From Candidatus Gallipaludibacter merdavium (lineage in GTDB: Bacteria > Bacteroidota > Bacteroidia > Bacteroidales > Paludibacteraceae), in contig JADIMG010000064.1 of NCBI GenBank assembly GCA_017694875.1, forward strand, positions 1 through 54,740: a stretch of 54,740 bases of DNA, given 5' to 3'. The position numbers and the translations under genes are program-made. The notes beneath the pieces were generated by a model that saw only the letters and a list, made by a program, of their open reading frames with translations, had not been told where the DNA came from and did not search any database. Positions 45,685 to 54,740 of the stretch are shown here, piece by piece (the stretch's first letter is position 1; every line of letters starts with the position of its first letter).

Positions 45685-46857
45685 ATGGAATCTTTTATAA
45701 GGACACATCGCTATTTGGTGGAACACGTCCAGTCACCTGTCCGCAGAATGCTGATGGATGAAATAGATTGGAATGACCGGCTCATAGGCATCAAGGGAAG
45801 CCGTGGAGTAGGGAAGACCACTTTTCTGCTGCAATATGCAAAAGAGCATTTTGGAACAAGCTCCAAATGCCTATATATCAATTTTAATAATTTCTATTTC
45901 ACACAGCATTCCTTGGTTGATTTTGCCGGTGAGTTTTATAATCGTGGGGGCAGAACCTTATTGATAGACCAAACTTTCAAATATGAAAACTGGTCTAAGG
46001 AATTGAGGGAATGTTATGATAGATTTCCGGAATTGCATATTGTTTTTTCCGGTTCTTCTGTCATGAGATTGATAGATGGTAATGAGGATTTGTCTGATGT
46101 CGTTAAATCTTATAATCTCAGAGGCTTTTCTTTTAGAGAATATCTGAATCTTCAGGCGGGAACATCGTTTAAAGCCTATTCATTGGATGAGATTCTTCAT
46201 AACCATGAAAAGATTGCTGCGGAAATCAACAAGACAGTGAAACCATTGTGGTATTTTCCTGATTATTTGCATCATGGATATTATCCGTTCTTTCTTGAAA
46301 ACCACAACTATTCGGAAAATTTGCTGAAAACCATGAATATGATGCTGGAGGTGGATATTCTGCTTATCAAGCAAATTGAACTCAAATATTTGTCCAAGAT
46401 ACGGAAACTGCTGCACATTCTCATGAATACGGCGCCATGTGCACTGAATGTCAGTCAGCTGAGTGTGGAGATTGAGACTTCACGAGCAACGATTATGAAT
46501 TACATCAAGTATCTGCAAGATGCACGTTTGCTCAATTTGCTTTATCCGGCGGGAGAAACCTTTCCCAAAAAACCCTATCGGGTTTTCTTGCACAATACGA
46601 ATCTTCTGTATGCTGTTTCCATGTCCAAACCTGAAGAGAAGAGCGTGATTGATACCTATCTCTATAACATGTTGCATGCGCGTTATAAGGTTAATGCTGG
46701 CAAAAAAGGAACTTTTCTTGTGGGAGATGCTGAATTTACTGCATGTGCAGCTGGGCAGCGCTTGCGTAAGTCGCCCAATTTGTATAATGCCATTAATTCA
46801 CTGGAAGTGGGCAAGGAAAATCAGATTCCTTTATGGTTGTTTGGTTTTCTATATTGA
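45685..46857 (+). CDS. AAA-family ATPase (archaeal-ATPase-like, DUF4143-type C-terminus)
   Basis: This 390-residue protein has a Walker A motif GSRGVGKTTFLLQYA near residue 34, a hydrophobic Walker B region TLLIDQTFKYENW, and a sensor-like VFSGSSVMR. The C-terminal half has a winged-helix-like segment (LNVSQLSVEIETSRATIMNYIKYLQDARLL) typical of AAA proteins with DUF4143. Many copies occur in Bacteroidetes genomes; the role is unclear, with STAND-like or toxin-antitoxin-like roles proposed. Confidence 0.85.
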   Translation: MESFIRTHRYLVEHVQSPVRRMLMDEIDWNDRLIGIKGSRGVGKTTFLLQYAKEHFGTSSKCLYINFNNFYFTQHSLVDFAGEFYNRGGRTLLIDQTFKYENWSKELRECYDRFPELHIVFSGSSVMRLIDGNEDLSDVVKSYNLRGFSFREYLNLQAGTSFKAYSLDEILHNHEKIAAEINKTVKPLWYFPDYLHHGYYPFFLENHNYSENLLKTMNMMLEVDILLIKQIELKYLSKIRKLLHILMNTAPCALNVSQLSVEIETSRATIMNYIKYLQDARLLNLLYPAGETFPKKPYRVFLHNTNLLYAVSMSKPEEKSVIDTYLYNMLHARYKVNAGKKGTFLVGDAEFTACAAGQRLRKSPNLYNAINSLEVGKENQIPLWLFGFLY

Positions 46858-46887
46858 TGGTATTGTAATTAAATCGCATTACACATA

Positions 46888-46922
46888 AAAAAACGCTTCC
46901 GAAACAATCGGAAGCGTTTTTT
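46888..46922. terminator. Bidirectional terminator
   Basis: A 15-bp perfect stem (AAAAAACGCTTCCGA/TCGGAAGCGTTTTTT, loop AACAA) with T runs on both strands lies between the convergent ATPase gene and 2-oxoacid oxidoreductase operon. Confidence 0.92.
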
Positions 46923-46940
46923 ATATAGAAAAACAATCGG

Positions 46941-47486
46941 TTAATTGATTTTCTTGATTAAATCCATACCAATCTTGATGGCCTGTTCATTCAAAGGCAA
47001 CAGATGGTGGTGGCGTTCCGGCAATGACTTTTTCAAGCCAGCCATTACGTATTCAATCTTAACGATAGGACGAAGTTTCAGATAACCGCCCAGAATAATC
47101 ATGTTCAGTGTTTTTTGATTATTGGTACGGGTAGCTTCTTCGGTTGCATCAATACTGTATATGTTAATATCAGTACGTTGTGGCATGCGTGATAACCCGT
47201 GAGGGTCAATAATCAGTATACCACCAGGTTTAACCTTGCTTTCAAATTTGTCCAAAGACGGTTGGTTCAGTACGATGGCTGTGTCATATTGATTGAGGAT
47301 AGGTGAACTGATGCGCTCGTCACTCAAGATAACGGTAACGTTGGCAGTTCCACCGCGTTGCTCAGGTCCGTATGAAGGCATCCAGGATACTTCCTGACCT
47401 TGCAGCAAGCCTGAATATGCAAGAATTTTACCCATTGACAAGACACCTTGTCCACCAAATCCGGCTATAATGATTTCTTCTTTCAT
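46941..47486 (-). CDS. 2-oxoacid:ferredoxin oxidoreductase, gamma subunit
   Basis: This 181-residue subunit begins EEIIIAGFGGQGVLSMGKILAYSG, the signature of the gamma domain of pyruvate/ketoisovalerate oxidoreductases, and has SYGPEQRGGTANVTV. It is the last gene of the operon (ferredoxin, alpha, beta, gamma). With its partners it links oxidative decarboxylation of a 2-oxoacid to ferredoxin reduction, or the reverse carboxylation. Confidence 0.93.
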   Translation of the reverse strand: MKEEIIIAGFGGQGVLSMGKILAYSGLLQGQEVSWMPSYGPEQRGGTANVTVILSDERISSPILNQYDTAIVLNQPSLDKFESKVKPGGILIIDPHGLSRMPQRTDINIYSIDATEEATRTNNQKTLNMIILGGYLKLRPIVKIEYVMAGLKKSLPERHHHLLPLNEQAIKIGMDLIKKIN

Positions 47487-47506
47487 AATGATTCTTCTTT
47501 TATGGG

Positions 47507-48265
47507 TTATTTGTCTTTAAGGTCTCCAAGTGGATATGCTTCAAACATGTGTTCTTCCATCCATTGGTTGGATTTGGCTGGTGACATTTTCCATCCTGAG
47601 TTACAGGTGGCAACAATTTCAATGAATGATGTTCCTTTGCCTTCCATTGAGTTTTCAAAAGCTTTTCTGATGGCTTTTTTCGTTTTTTGAACAGCTGCAA
47701 CTGTATGAACACTTTGACGGGTTACATAGCGGGTACCTTCCAGTTCAGCAACCAGTTTGGTGATGTTCAATGGATATCCGTTCAATGCAACGTTACGGCC
47801 GTAAGGACAGGTGGCTGTTTTCATGCCAATTAGAGTTGTAGGAGCCATCTGGCCGCCGGTCATACCATATATGGCGTTGTTGATGAATATGATGGTTATG
47901 TTTTCACCACGGTTGCAGGCATGGATTGTTTCTGCTGTACCTATGGCAGCCAAGTCTCCATCACCTTGATAGGTGAATACGTAGCGGTCAGGCCACAAAC
48001 GTTTTACGGCTGTAGCCAATGCAGGTGCACGGCCGTGAGCAGCTTGCTCCCAATCAATGTCAATATAATTGTAGGCAAATACTGCACAACCTACGGGGGC
48101 GATACCGATAGTCTTTTCTTGTATGCCCATTTCATCTATTACCTCGGCGATCAATTTGTGAACAACGCCGTGGCTACATCCCGGACAATAGTGCATTGGA
48201 TTGTCGTTAAGGATGGGGGTCTTTGTATAGACCAGGTTTTCGGGTTTAATAATATCTTCGTTCAT
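47507..48265 (-). CDS. 2-oxoacid:ferredoxin oxidoreductase, beta subunit (TPP-binding)
   Basis: This 252-residue subunit carries the TPP site: CPGCSHGVVHKL, the motif GDGDLAAIG, and NNAIYGMTGGQMAPTT. It is probably 2-oxoglutarate-specific (KorB) or branched-chain-specific (VorB); the sequence alone does not decide. It lies 31 bases after the alpha gene and 20 bases before the gamma gene. Confidence 0.94.
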   Translation of the reverse strand: MNEDIIKPENLVYTKTPILNDNPMHYCPGCSHGVVHKLIAEVIDEMGIQEKTIGIAPVGCAVFAYNYIDIDWEQAAHGRAPALATAVKRLWPDRYVFTYQGDGDLAAIGTAETIHACNRGENITIIFINNAIYGMTGGQMAPTTLIGMKTATCPYGRNVALNGYPLNITKLVAELEGTRYVTRQSVHTVAAVQKTKKAIRKAFENSMEGKGTSFIEIVATCNSGWKMSPAKSNQWMEEHMFEAYPLGDLKDK

Positions 48266-48296
48266 TTTGTTTTTCCTTTAAATATTCGACTATTGG

Positions 48297-49385
48297 TTAA
48301 GCATTTTCTGCTACAAGTTTTTCCAATGCTGTCAATACTTCGTCTGGAGCTGGGATAATGCCGCCTAAACGTCCGAATGATTCAACGTTTACTTTGCCAT
48401 TAACAGCCAGACGTACATCTTCAACCATTTGACCGGCGTTCATTTCTACGCACAGCATAGCTTTGCATTTGTCAGCCAATGCCTTGATTTCTTTTGTTGG
48501 GAATGGGAACAAAGTGATAGGACGGAGTACGCCAACTTTAATTCCTTTTTCGCGTGCCAATTCCATTGCCTTCTGGCAAATGCGGGCGCACAAGCCGAAT
48601 GCAACGATTACATAGTCTGCATCTTCACATCCGTGAGTTTCATACATCACTTCGTTTTGTTCGATTTCACGGTATTTAGCCTGCAATTTGAGATTGGTAG
48701 CTTCCATCACTTCTGAAGCAAGTGCCAAAGAGGTGATGATGTTGCTTTTGCGTGAAGCTGGTTTACCTATTGCAGCCCATGGACAGTTTTTGCGGATTTC
48801 TTCTTCTGTCCAGCGTGGACGTTGAGGAGGCAATACCACTTTTTCCATCATCTGGCCAATAGCACCATCAGCCAACACCATAGCAGGTGTACGATATTTG
48901 AATGCCAAGTCAAAGGCTTTAACTGTATAGTCGGCCATTTCCTGAACAGTTGATGGAGCCAACGTAATCAGTTTGTAGTCACCGTGTCCACCGCCTTTTA
49001 CAGTCTGGAAATAGTCAGCCTGTGATGGTTGGATAGTTCCTAAGCCGGGACCGCCACGCATTACGTTTACTATTACGCAAGGCAATTCTGCACATGCTAT
49101 GTAGGAAATACCTTCTTGCATCAAGCTGATACCAGGACTGGAAGAGCTGGTCATTACATGTTTTCCTGTACTTGCACCACCATATACCATGTTGATGGAT
49201 GCAACTTCACTTTCTGCTTGTAATACTACCATTCCGGTTGTTTTCCATGGTTCATCTTCCATGAGAGTTTCCATTACTTCTGATTGAGGAGTAATAGGAT
49301 AGCCGAAATAACCGTCGCAACCACAACGGATAGCGGCCCTGGCAATGGCTTCATTGCCTTTCATTAGTTTTACTTCTTCGCTCAT
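48297..49385 (-). CDS. 2-oxoacid:ferredoxin oxidoreductase, alpha subunit
   Basis: This 362-residue subunit begins MSEEVKLMKGNEAIARAAI and has GYPITPQSEVMETL, ASSINMVYGGASTGKH-like TPP-contact residues, TSSSSPGISLMQEGISY and a C-terminal ADKCKAMLCVEMNAGQM. The frame extends 23 codons upstream inside the ferredoxin gene, but the ATG at 49385, overlapping its stop, fits the family start. Confidence 0.94.
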   Translation of the reverse strand: MSEEVKLMKGNEAIARAAIRCGCDGYFGYPITPQSEVMETLMEDEPWKTTGMVVLQAESEVASINMVYGGASTGKHVMTSSSSPGISLMQEGISYIACAELPCVIVNVMRGGPGLGTIQPSQADYFQTVKGGGHGDYKLITLAPSTVQEMADYTVKAFDLAFKYRTPAMVLADGAIGQMMEKVVLPPQRPRWTEEEIRKNCPWAAIGKPASRKSNIITSLALASEVMEATNLKLQAKYREIEQNEVMYETHGCEDADYVIVAFGLCARICQKAMELAREKGIKVGVLRPITLFPFPTKEIKALADKCKAMLCVEMNAGQMVEDVRLAVNGKVNVESFGRLGGIIPAPDEVLTALEKLVAENA

Positions 49386-49606
49386 AGCTTTTCTCTGTAA
49401 ATTGTTAAACACCCATCGGGGCAAACGCGGCCGCAGGCGGCGCACCCGATACAAGCTGCTTCGTTTTTCATGTAGACATAATTGTAGCCTTTCGTATTAG
49501 CGTGCTGCGACATCCCTAATACGTCTGATGGACAAGCTACAACACAAAGCTCACATCCTTTGCAGCGCTCTGTGTTTACGACTACCATTCCTTTAAATTT
49601 TGCCAT
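49382..49606 (-). CDS. 2-oxoacid:ferredoxin oxidoreductase, ferredoxin-like delta subunit
   Basis: This 74-residue protein has two 4Fe-4S motifs, CKGCELCVVACP and CIGCAACGRVCP, and carries electrons from the TPP/gamma core. First gene of the operon; its stop overlaps the alpha start (ATGA), indicating coupling. On the minus strand, TTTG then 21 bases then TAACTTCG upstream is a possible promoter. Confidence 0.93.
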   Translation of the reverse strand: MAKFKGMVVVNTERCKGCELCVVACPSDVLGMSQHANTKGYNYVYMKNEAACIGCAACGRVCPDGCLTIYREKL

Positions 49607-49727
49607 ATATGTATCAGATTAGTTAGTGAGCCGAAGTTACAGACTTTCGGCGTATAAAAACAAATTTTTACGTGTTAAAAAACAAGAAATCCACAAAGTT
49701 TTTTTGCGAACTTTCATTTTGAAAGTA

Positions 49728-49762
49728 AATGCGGGACAACTTCTTTCATGTTGCCCCGCATT
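49728..49762 (-). terminator. Probable terminator after pgi
   Basis: A 13-bp stem (AATGCGGGACAAC with GTTGCCCCGCATT, one wobble), located 50 bases past pgi. No strong T tract follows on the minus strand. Confidence 0.5.
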
Positions 49763-49811
49763 CGCTTGTTTTTGTGTGCGTTTTTGCAGTTAAAAAATAT
49801 AACTGACCTCG

Positions 49812-51158
49812 CTATTTGAGACGCTCACGAATAGCTTTTGTTGCTTCTTCATAACCTGGTTTTTCCAACAAGGCAAACATATTCTTCTTGTATGCTTCTA
49901 CTCCCGGTTGGTTAAATGGGTTGACGCCGAGCAGATATCCGCTTATGCCACAAGCCTTTTCAAAGAAATAGAGCAATTCGCCAATATAATATTCGTTCAG
50001 GCAGGGCATTTCCACTTTCAAGTTAGGTACACCGCCATCTACATGAGCCAGCATGGTGCCTAATTCTGCCATTTTGTTTACATAGTCCACGCGTTTGCCC
50101 GCCAAGAAGTTCAAGCCGTCCAGGTTGGCTTCATTCGTTGGGAACAAAACCGTGTGGTTAGCTTCTTTTACAGATACGACAGTCTCAAATATACTGCGTT
50201 CACCTTCTTGTATCCATTGACCCATTGAGTGGAGGTCTGTGGTAAAGTCAACAGAGGCAGGGAAAATGCCTTTGTGTTCTTTGCCTTCGCTCTCACCATA
50301 CAGTTGTTTCCACCATTCAGATACATAGTGTAGCTTAGGTTGGAAATTCACCAATATTTCTATTTTCTTGCCGGAATGATACAAGGCATTTCTTACTGCT
50401 GCATATTGGGCAGCGGGATTTTCTTCATAAGGAGTCTTGTCTGAGCAAACTTCTTCCATGCGGACTGCACCGGCAACCAATTGGCGTATATCCAATCCAG
50501 CAGTAGCTATAGGCAGCAATCCTACTGGTGAGAGTACGGAGAAACGACCGCCGATATTGTCTTCAATGACAAATGTCTTGTATCCTTCTTGAGTAGCCAG
50601 TGTACGCAATGCACCGCGTGCTTTGTCTGTGATGCAGACAATGAGTTCCTTGGCGGCTTCTTTGCCTTGTTGTTCTTCCAATTGGGTTTTCAGCAGGCGG
50701 AATGCCAATGCGGGTTCGGTTGTCGTTCCTGATTTGGAAATGGAGATAATACCGAATTTCTTGTTTTTCAGCACGGCTTGCAATTCATACAGATAGTCTT
50801 CGCCAATGTTTTGGCCGGCATATATGATAACAGGATTCTTGCGTTCTGTCAGTAACCAATCAAAAGAGTTGGATAGAGCATCGATAACGGCTCTTGCACC
50901 CAGATAGCTACCTCCAATACCGACAACAACAACGACTTCGCATTTCTCGTGCAATATCTTGGCGGTTGCTTCAATGTCGCTTAAATGCTCATTGGTAATA
51001 CTTGACGGCAAGTGAAGCCATCCTAAAAAATCATTGCCTTTACCTGTTCCTTTATGTAACTTTTCCAGGCTTTCTTCAACTTCTTTCTTGTAGTTAGCAA
51101 CGGCCTCCGGAGTGACAAATCCGAAAGCTTTGTCAATGGTTAGTTTAATGTCGTTCAT
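49812..51158 (-). CDS. pgi: Glucose-6-phosphate isomerase (short form)
   Basis: This 448-residue enzyme interconverts glucose 6-phosphate and fructose 6-phosphate. [19 protein letters not shown] and [17 protein letters not shown] bind the phosphate, and [20 protein letters not shown] follows in the C-terminal region. It is of the compact type of Firmicutes and Bacteroidetes, not the 550-residue type of E. coli. Next upstream is gpsA, 20 bases away, so the two are probably co-transcribed with lysS. Confidence 0.96.
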   Translation of the reverse strand: MNDIKLTIDKAFGFVTPEAVANYKKEVEESLEKLHKGTGKGNDFLGWLHLPSSITNEHLSDIEATAKILHEKCEVVVVVGIGGSYLGARAVIDALSNSFDWLLTERKNPVIIYAGQNIGEDYLYELQAVLKNKKFGIISISKSGTTTEPALAFRLLKTQLEEQQGKEAAKELIVCITDKARGALRTLATQEGYKTFVIEDNIGGRFSVLSPVGLLPIATAGLDIRQLVAGAVRMEEVCSDKTPYEENPAAQYAAVRNALYHSGKKIEILVNFQPKLHYVSEWWKQLYGESEGKEHKGIFPASVDFTTDLHSMGQWIQEGERSIFETVVSVKEANHTVLFPTNEANLDGLNFLAGKRVDYVNKMAELGTMLAHVDGGVPNLKVEMPCLNEYYIGELLYFFEKACGISGYLLGVNPFNQPGVEAYKKNMFALLEKPGYEEATKAIRERLK

Positions 51159-51178
51159 TTTTTATACCTCCTTCTGTT

Positions 51179-52174
51179 TTATGATAGTTTCTCTGTCAAC
51201 TGTTTGATTTCAAGTGTCGGAGAACATCTGTTATACAATATATTATATACAGCATCTACTATGGGGATATTCACTTGGAATTTTTCGTTTACTTCGTGAA
51301 TACACTTTGTGGCATAATAGCCTTCAGCTATCATTTCCATTTCCAATTGTGCTGTTTTTACGGAATATCCTTTGCCAATCATAGTACCGAACAGACGGTT
51401 GCGGCTGAATTTGGAATAGGCGGTCACCAGTAAATCACCTAAATAGGCGGAATCATTGATTTCTCTGTGTATCTGACTGATTGCATTTGTCAAGCGGCTC
51501 ATTTCCTGTATGGCGTTTGAAAGCAGGACAGCCTGGAAGTTGTCACCATACTTCAAACCATGACATATACCGGCTGCGATGGAATAGATGTTCTTCATAA
51601 CGGAAGAATACTCCAGACCATACACATCATCATTGACAGTGGTATTTACGTAAGAAGTATGGAACAATTGCGCTAGGCTGCGTGCCTTGTTCCTGTCGCA
51701 ACAGCCGATGGTCAGATAGGAAAGGCGTTCCATGGCTACTTCTTCTGCATGGCAGGGGCCTGCCAAGACACCAATGTTTTCCACAGGAACTCCATATTTG
51801 AAATGCAGATAATCGGATACCACCATGTTTTCATCCGGAACCATTCCCTTTATGGCCGAGATGATGGTCTTTTTGTTTATCTTTCTCCGCAATTTCTTCA
51901 AGTGAAGTTTCAGAAAAGGGGAGGGGATGGCCAACACAAGTATATCCGATTCGCCAACAACCTGATTGATTTCGCTGGTGAAGTTGATACGGGTTGTATC
52001 AAATTTGGTGGCGGTCAGATAAGAGGGATTTTTGCTTAAACGAATGAATTCATCTATCTGATCCTGTCTTCTCATATACCAATTTATGGTAGGGGTATTG
52101 TGCAATACAATCTTTGCAATTGCGGTTGCCCAGCTACCTCCACCTAAAATGGCTACTCTGCTACGTTCTGCCAT
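51179..52174 (-). CDS. gpsA: Glycerol-3-phosphate dehydrogenase [NAD(P)+]
   Basis: This 331-residue enzyme makes sn-glycerol 3-phosphate for phospholipid synthesis. The N-terminal Rossmann loop is ILGGGSWATAIAKI, with ISAIKGM and the catalytic-Lys region SVMKNIYSIAAGICHGL. Middle of the lysS-gpsA-pgi gene run. Confidence 0.96.
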   Translation of the reverse strand: MAERSRVAILGGGSWATAIAKIVLHNTPTINWYMRRQDQIDEFIRLSKNPSYLTATKFDTTRINFTSEINQVVGESDILVLAIPSPFLKLHLKKLRRKINKKTIISAIKGMVPDENMVVSDYLHFKYGVPVENIGVLAGPCHAEEVAMERLSYLTIGCCDRNKARSLAQLFHTSYVNTTVNDDVYGLEYSSVMKNIYSIAAGICHGLKYGDNFQAVLLSNAIQEMSRLTNAISQIHREINDSAYLGDLLVTAYSKFSRNRLFGTMIGKGYSVKTAQLEMEMIAEGYYATKCIHEVNEKFQVNIPIVDAVYNILYNRCSPTLEIKQLTEKLS

Positions 52175-52221
52175 AACTCAAATGGTTAAGATTCTTTGTG
52201 TTTTTACTATGGTCTATCTGC

Positions 52222-53931
52222 TTAAAGTACCCACTTTGCAACATCTTCCTTGGAAGGATTGCTCAATTCCAATTTGTTCTTTTTGTTGTAACCGCAAATA
52301 TCCTGGTGTAGCTTGTTGGGGTTCAATCCTTTGAGTTTGCTTACTGTGTCGTAGCCCAATTTCTGCAATACATCTACCCATTCTTCCGGGATTCCTAGAG
52401 CTACATATTTGTCTTTGCTGTCTTTTTGTACTTTCTTTTCTGGTTTCATTTGAGGGAAGAACAACACTTCCTGAATGGTTTGCTGACCGGTCATGAGCAT
52501 TACCAATCGGTCAATACCTATACCCAATCCAGATGTTGGTGGCATACCATATTCCAAAGCGCGTACAAAGTCATGGTCAATAATCATGGCTTCGTCATCA
52601 CCCTTTTCGCTCAGACGCATTTGGTCTTCAAAACGTTCCAACTGGTCAATCGGGTCGTTTAATTCTGAATAGGCATTGCACAATTCTTTCCCGTTGACCA
52701 TCAACTCAAAGCGCTCCGTCAACTGTGGGTTGGTGCGGTGTTTTTTGGTCAATGGAGACATCTCAATCGGGTAGTCGATGATAAAAGTAGGCTGTATATA
52801 GGTGCCTTCACAGAATTCTCCGAATATTTCGTCAATCAATTTGCCTTTGCCCATGGTTTCGTCGGTTTCCATGTGCAGTTTATTGCATACTTCACGTATT
52901 TGTGCTTCATCCATTCCGTTCAGGTCATATCCGGTGTGCTCCTTAATAGCGTCAAGCATGGTTACGCGTCTGTAGGGAGCCTTGAAATTGATGATGTTGT
53001 CGCCCACCTTTACTTCGGTTGTTCCGTTTACGTCCATGCAGATTTTCTCCAGCATCTTTTCTGTAAATTCCATCATCCAGTTGTAGTCCTTGTAAGCTAC
53101 ATAAATCTCCATACAGGTAAATTCCGGATTGTGAGTACGGTCCATACCTTCGTTGCGGAAGTTTTTGCCGATTTCATACACACCTTCAAATCCGCCTACA
53201 ATCAGACGTTTCAAATACAATTCACTGGCAATACGCATGTACAGTGGAATGTCCAGTGCATTGTGGTGAGTGATGAATGGACGTGCTGCCGCACCGCCTG
53301 GAATTGATTGCAGTATAGGAGTTTCCACTTCTATATATCCTTTGCTGTCGAAATATTCACGCATGGATTTGTACACTTGGCTGCGCTTCTGGAAAATGGT
53401 TTTTACATCGTCATTTACAATCAAGTCCACATAACGTTGCCTGTAGCGTTGTTCTGGGTCATCAAACTTGTCGTAAGCTACACCATCTTTGTATTTTACA
53501 ATAGGAAGCGGGCGCAATGATTTGCTCAATACGGTCAGTTCTTGTGCGTGTACACTGATTTCACCCATTTGTGTGCGGAATACAAATCCCTTGATACCGA
53601 TAATGTCGCCAATATCAAGCAATTTCTTGAATACGGTGTTGTACATTTCCGGCTGGGCTTCTGTGTTGATGTCGTCACGACTGATATATACTTGTATACG
53701 GCCTTTGGAGTCTTGCAGTTCAATAAAGGATGCTTTACCCATTATACGGCGGCTCATTATACGGCCGGCTATGCACACATGTTCCGGTTCTGCTCCGTCT
53801 TTGAAGTTCTTTTTTATGTCGGTTGAAAAATGTGTCGTTGGATACTCTGCTGCGGGATAAGGTTCAATACCCATGTTGCGCAATGCCTCTAAACTGTTTC
53901 TGCGGAAAATCTCTTGTTCGCTTAATTCCAT
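52222..53931 (-). CDS. lysS: Lysyl-tRNA synthetase (class II) with a C-terminal extension
   Basis: This 569-residue class II enzyme charges tRNA-Lys. It has an OB-fold anticodon domain (about residues 55-165), motif 2 [20 protein letters not shown] and motif 3 [26 protein letters not shown]. About 65 residues follow motif 3 ([26 protein letters not shown]...), absent from E. coli LysS, which look like a small helical, helix-hairpin-helix-type domain. The start at 53931 has AAGAGGATT as ribosome site. Confidence 0.95.
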   Translation of the reverse strand: MELSEQEIFRRNSLEALRNMGIEPYPAAEYPTTHFSTDIKKNFKDGAEPEHVCIAGRIMSRRIMGKASFIELQDSKGRIQVYISRDDINTEAQPEMYNTVFKKLLDIGDIIGIKGFVFRTQMGEISVHAQELTVLSKSLRPLPIVKYKDGVAYDKFDDPEQRYRQRYVDLIVNDDVKTIFQKRSQVYKSMREYFDSKGYIEVETPILQSIPGGAAARPFITHHNALDIPLYMRIASELYLKRLIVGGFEGVYEIGKNFRNEGMDRTHNPEFTCMEIYVAYKDYNWMMEFTEKMLEKICMDVNGTTEVKVGDNIINFKAPYRRVTMLDAIKEHTGYDLNGMDEAQIREVCNKLHMETDETMGKGKLIDEIFGEFCEGTYIQPTFIIDYPIEMSPLTKKHRTNPQLTERFELMVNGKELCNAYSELNDPIDQLERFEDQMRLSEKGDDEAMIIDHDFVRALEYGMPPTSGLGIGIDRLVMLMTGQQTIQEVLFFPQMKPEKKVQKDSKDKYVALGIPEEWVDVLQKLGYDTVSKLKGLNPNKLHQDICGYNKKNKLELSNPSKEDVAKWVL

Positions 53932-54318
53932 AATCCTCTTTCTTATATATCGTTTTGTTATCTTCATTCCAACAACCCACGGATGGCAGGTTGACTCGTT
54001 TGTAAGTGTACAATTATACACATTACTTATTGCTGCAAAAATACAAAATAATCGATAAAACAGAAAAAGAAAACGATGAAATGTCGGTATTATGTTTTAC
54101 TTCGTGTGTTTCCAATTGTTTTCTTTCCGGTCAGGACTGTATAATGCCGTATTTTTGCCGTTGCGCCACTATTGCTGCATTGGTGTATGATTGTTGTTCC
54201 CGATTTTGGGTATATGGGTGTCGTGTTCATACTTTATTTGGTGAATAACAGGCTAATATTACCGCAAATTACTCCAAGATCCTATGCCTGGACACTCTAC
54301 CTTTGCATCGTCAAAACA
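53932..54318. other. 387-base stretch without a supported gene
   Basis: It contains the lysS promoter (minus-strand TATTTTTG at 54036-54043), a small palindrome GTGTA/TACAC (54006-54021), a plus-strand TATTTTTG-like box near 54150, and TACCTTTG (54298-54305), the likely -7 box for the next gene. Open frames here overlap these elements and were not called. Confidence 0.5.
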
Positions 54319-54588
54319 ATGAATAGTATGGATATGAAAAACAAAACAATGGAAATAGGGAAAATATTTTTCCGTAGCTACAATGGAATTGTTAATGTTA
54401 CTCTGTCAGCATACGATAAAATGGAACGTACTGTTCTTTCCCTTTATGCCTCTATGGAGCATGCCATAGTGGCTTTATATGAAAAGATGCAAGCGGGAAT
54501 CTGTACATCTTGCATGAAAATAAAGGTGCGGATTCTGGAAAAATTAGACTCGCTGTCTGGCAATAGAATGCAATCATTACACAAATGA
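54319..54588 (+). CDS. Small protein of four 11-residue repeats, function unknown
   Basis: This 89-residue protein is not recognised. Residues in the middle form four in-register 11-residue units: YNGIVNVTLSA, YDKMERTVLSL, YASMEHAIVAL and YEKMQAGICTS, each starting with Tyr and mostly with Met at position 4. Such a period gives a continuous amphipathic helix. No signal peptide is visible. The ATG at 54319 follows TACCTTTG by 13 bases; ATGs at 54328 and 54334 are alternatives. Confidence 0.6.
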   Translation: MNSMDMKNKTMEIGKIFFRSYNGIVNVTLSAYDKMERTVLSLYASMEHAIVALYEKMQAGICTSCMKIKVRILEKLDSLSGNRMQSLHK

Positions 54589-54599
54589 AAACAATTGTT

Positions 54600-54740
54600 T
54601 AATCGGAAAAATCATTAGTGTCCCGTTAAAATGGGACGAGTTAAACAATTAATCAAAAAGCCCCGGAATCAGGGGATCATTTAGATCTTTGACATCATTG
54701 AAATTAGTCTTGTCGAACAGGTCACGCAAGTGGGTTTTGT
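54600..54740 (-). mobile_element. 3' end of a probable insertion sequence (runs off the window)
   Basis: A transposase-like frame ends at 54649. About 20-40 bases past its stop is the palindrome GTCCCGTTAAAATGGGAC (54629-54646 region), suitable as an IS terminus. The family cannot be named from 90 bases. Confidence 0.5.
54649..54740 (-). CDS. Probable transposase, C-terminal fragment
   Basis: The minus-strand frame from the window edge reads KTHLRDLFDKTNFNDVKDL and on to PGLFD before a TAA at 54649-54651. The composition and end resemble IS4/IS5-type transposase tails, but this is a weak match made by eye. The rest lies outside the window. Confidence 0.45.
   Translation of the reverse strand, partial: KTHLRDLFDKTNFNDVKDLNDPLIPGLFD

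Noticed and set aside
1-54740. CRISPR arrays, rRNA genes or a prophage
   Set aside because: No regularly spaced repeats, no rRNA sequence and no phage structural genes were seen; the only repeats are those listed.

Overview
The window is a chromosomal segment from a member of the Bacteroidales, most likely Bacteroides, Phocaeicola or a close relative. The evidence is repeated promoters of the Bacteroidetes type (TTTG or TTG, 19 bases, then TAnnTTTG), the RprX/RprY two-component pair, cydAB preceded by a DUF4492 gene, a DUF4286-ruvC pair, a PF14121-type porin, a carboxy(nor)spermidine polyamine pair, and a short Pgi. No species name can be given from sequence reading alone.

Layout. 1-6.2 kb: 3' end of sbcC, then ispE (minus), a GNAT acetyltransferase, and a polyamine operon (saccharopine-dehydrogenase-like enzyme, nspC, RsmI-like methyltransferase). 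6.3-9.4 kb: a small membrane protein and cytochrome bd oxidase. 9.6-12.6 kb: proS and a secreted retropepsin-like protein. 12.7-17.3 kb (minus): a glycogen-type operon (GH133, GT4, GH57). 17.4-20.4 kb (minus): lipB, rprY, rprX. 20.6-26.2 kb: a porin, then a minus-strand cassette of GT2, DUF4922 and SpoIID/LytB proteins. 26.4-31 kb: an M18 aminopeptidase, a metallophosphoesterase and a TPR protein. 31-31.76 kb has no protein gene but holds a short copy of the dxs start region and a strongly structured ncRNA candidate with its own promoter and terminator.

31.7-38.3 kb is the most interesting part: a complete diversity-generating retroelement (DGR). It starts with two LPP20-like genes and a small CsgG/FlgO-like gene. 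Next come two tandem target genes, each joining a CsgG/FlgO-like N-terminal domain to a formylglycine-generating-enzyme/C-type-lectin domain. An HRDC accessory gene, a YMDD reverse transcriptase, and a template repeat (TR) overlapping the 3' end of the RT gene follow. The first target's variable region (VR1) differs from the TR at 10 positions, all A in the TR, while all 93 non-A positions match. The second target's variable region (VR2) differs at many non-A positions, so the present TR did not write it. The 3' flanks of the VRs carry a nested hairpin and a 14-15 base motif that reappears inverted just after the TR.

38.5-54.7 kb returns to housekeeping: an EamA transporter, dxs, trkA-trkH, tRNA-Ala(GGC), DUF4286, ruvC, an AAA ATPase, a four-gene 2-oxoacid:ferredoxin oxidoreductase operon, pgi, gpsA and lysS. 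After these come a small protein made of 11-residue repeats and the 3' end of a probable insertion sequence running off the right edge.
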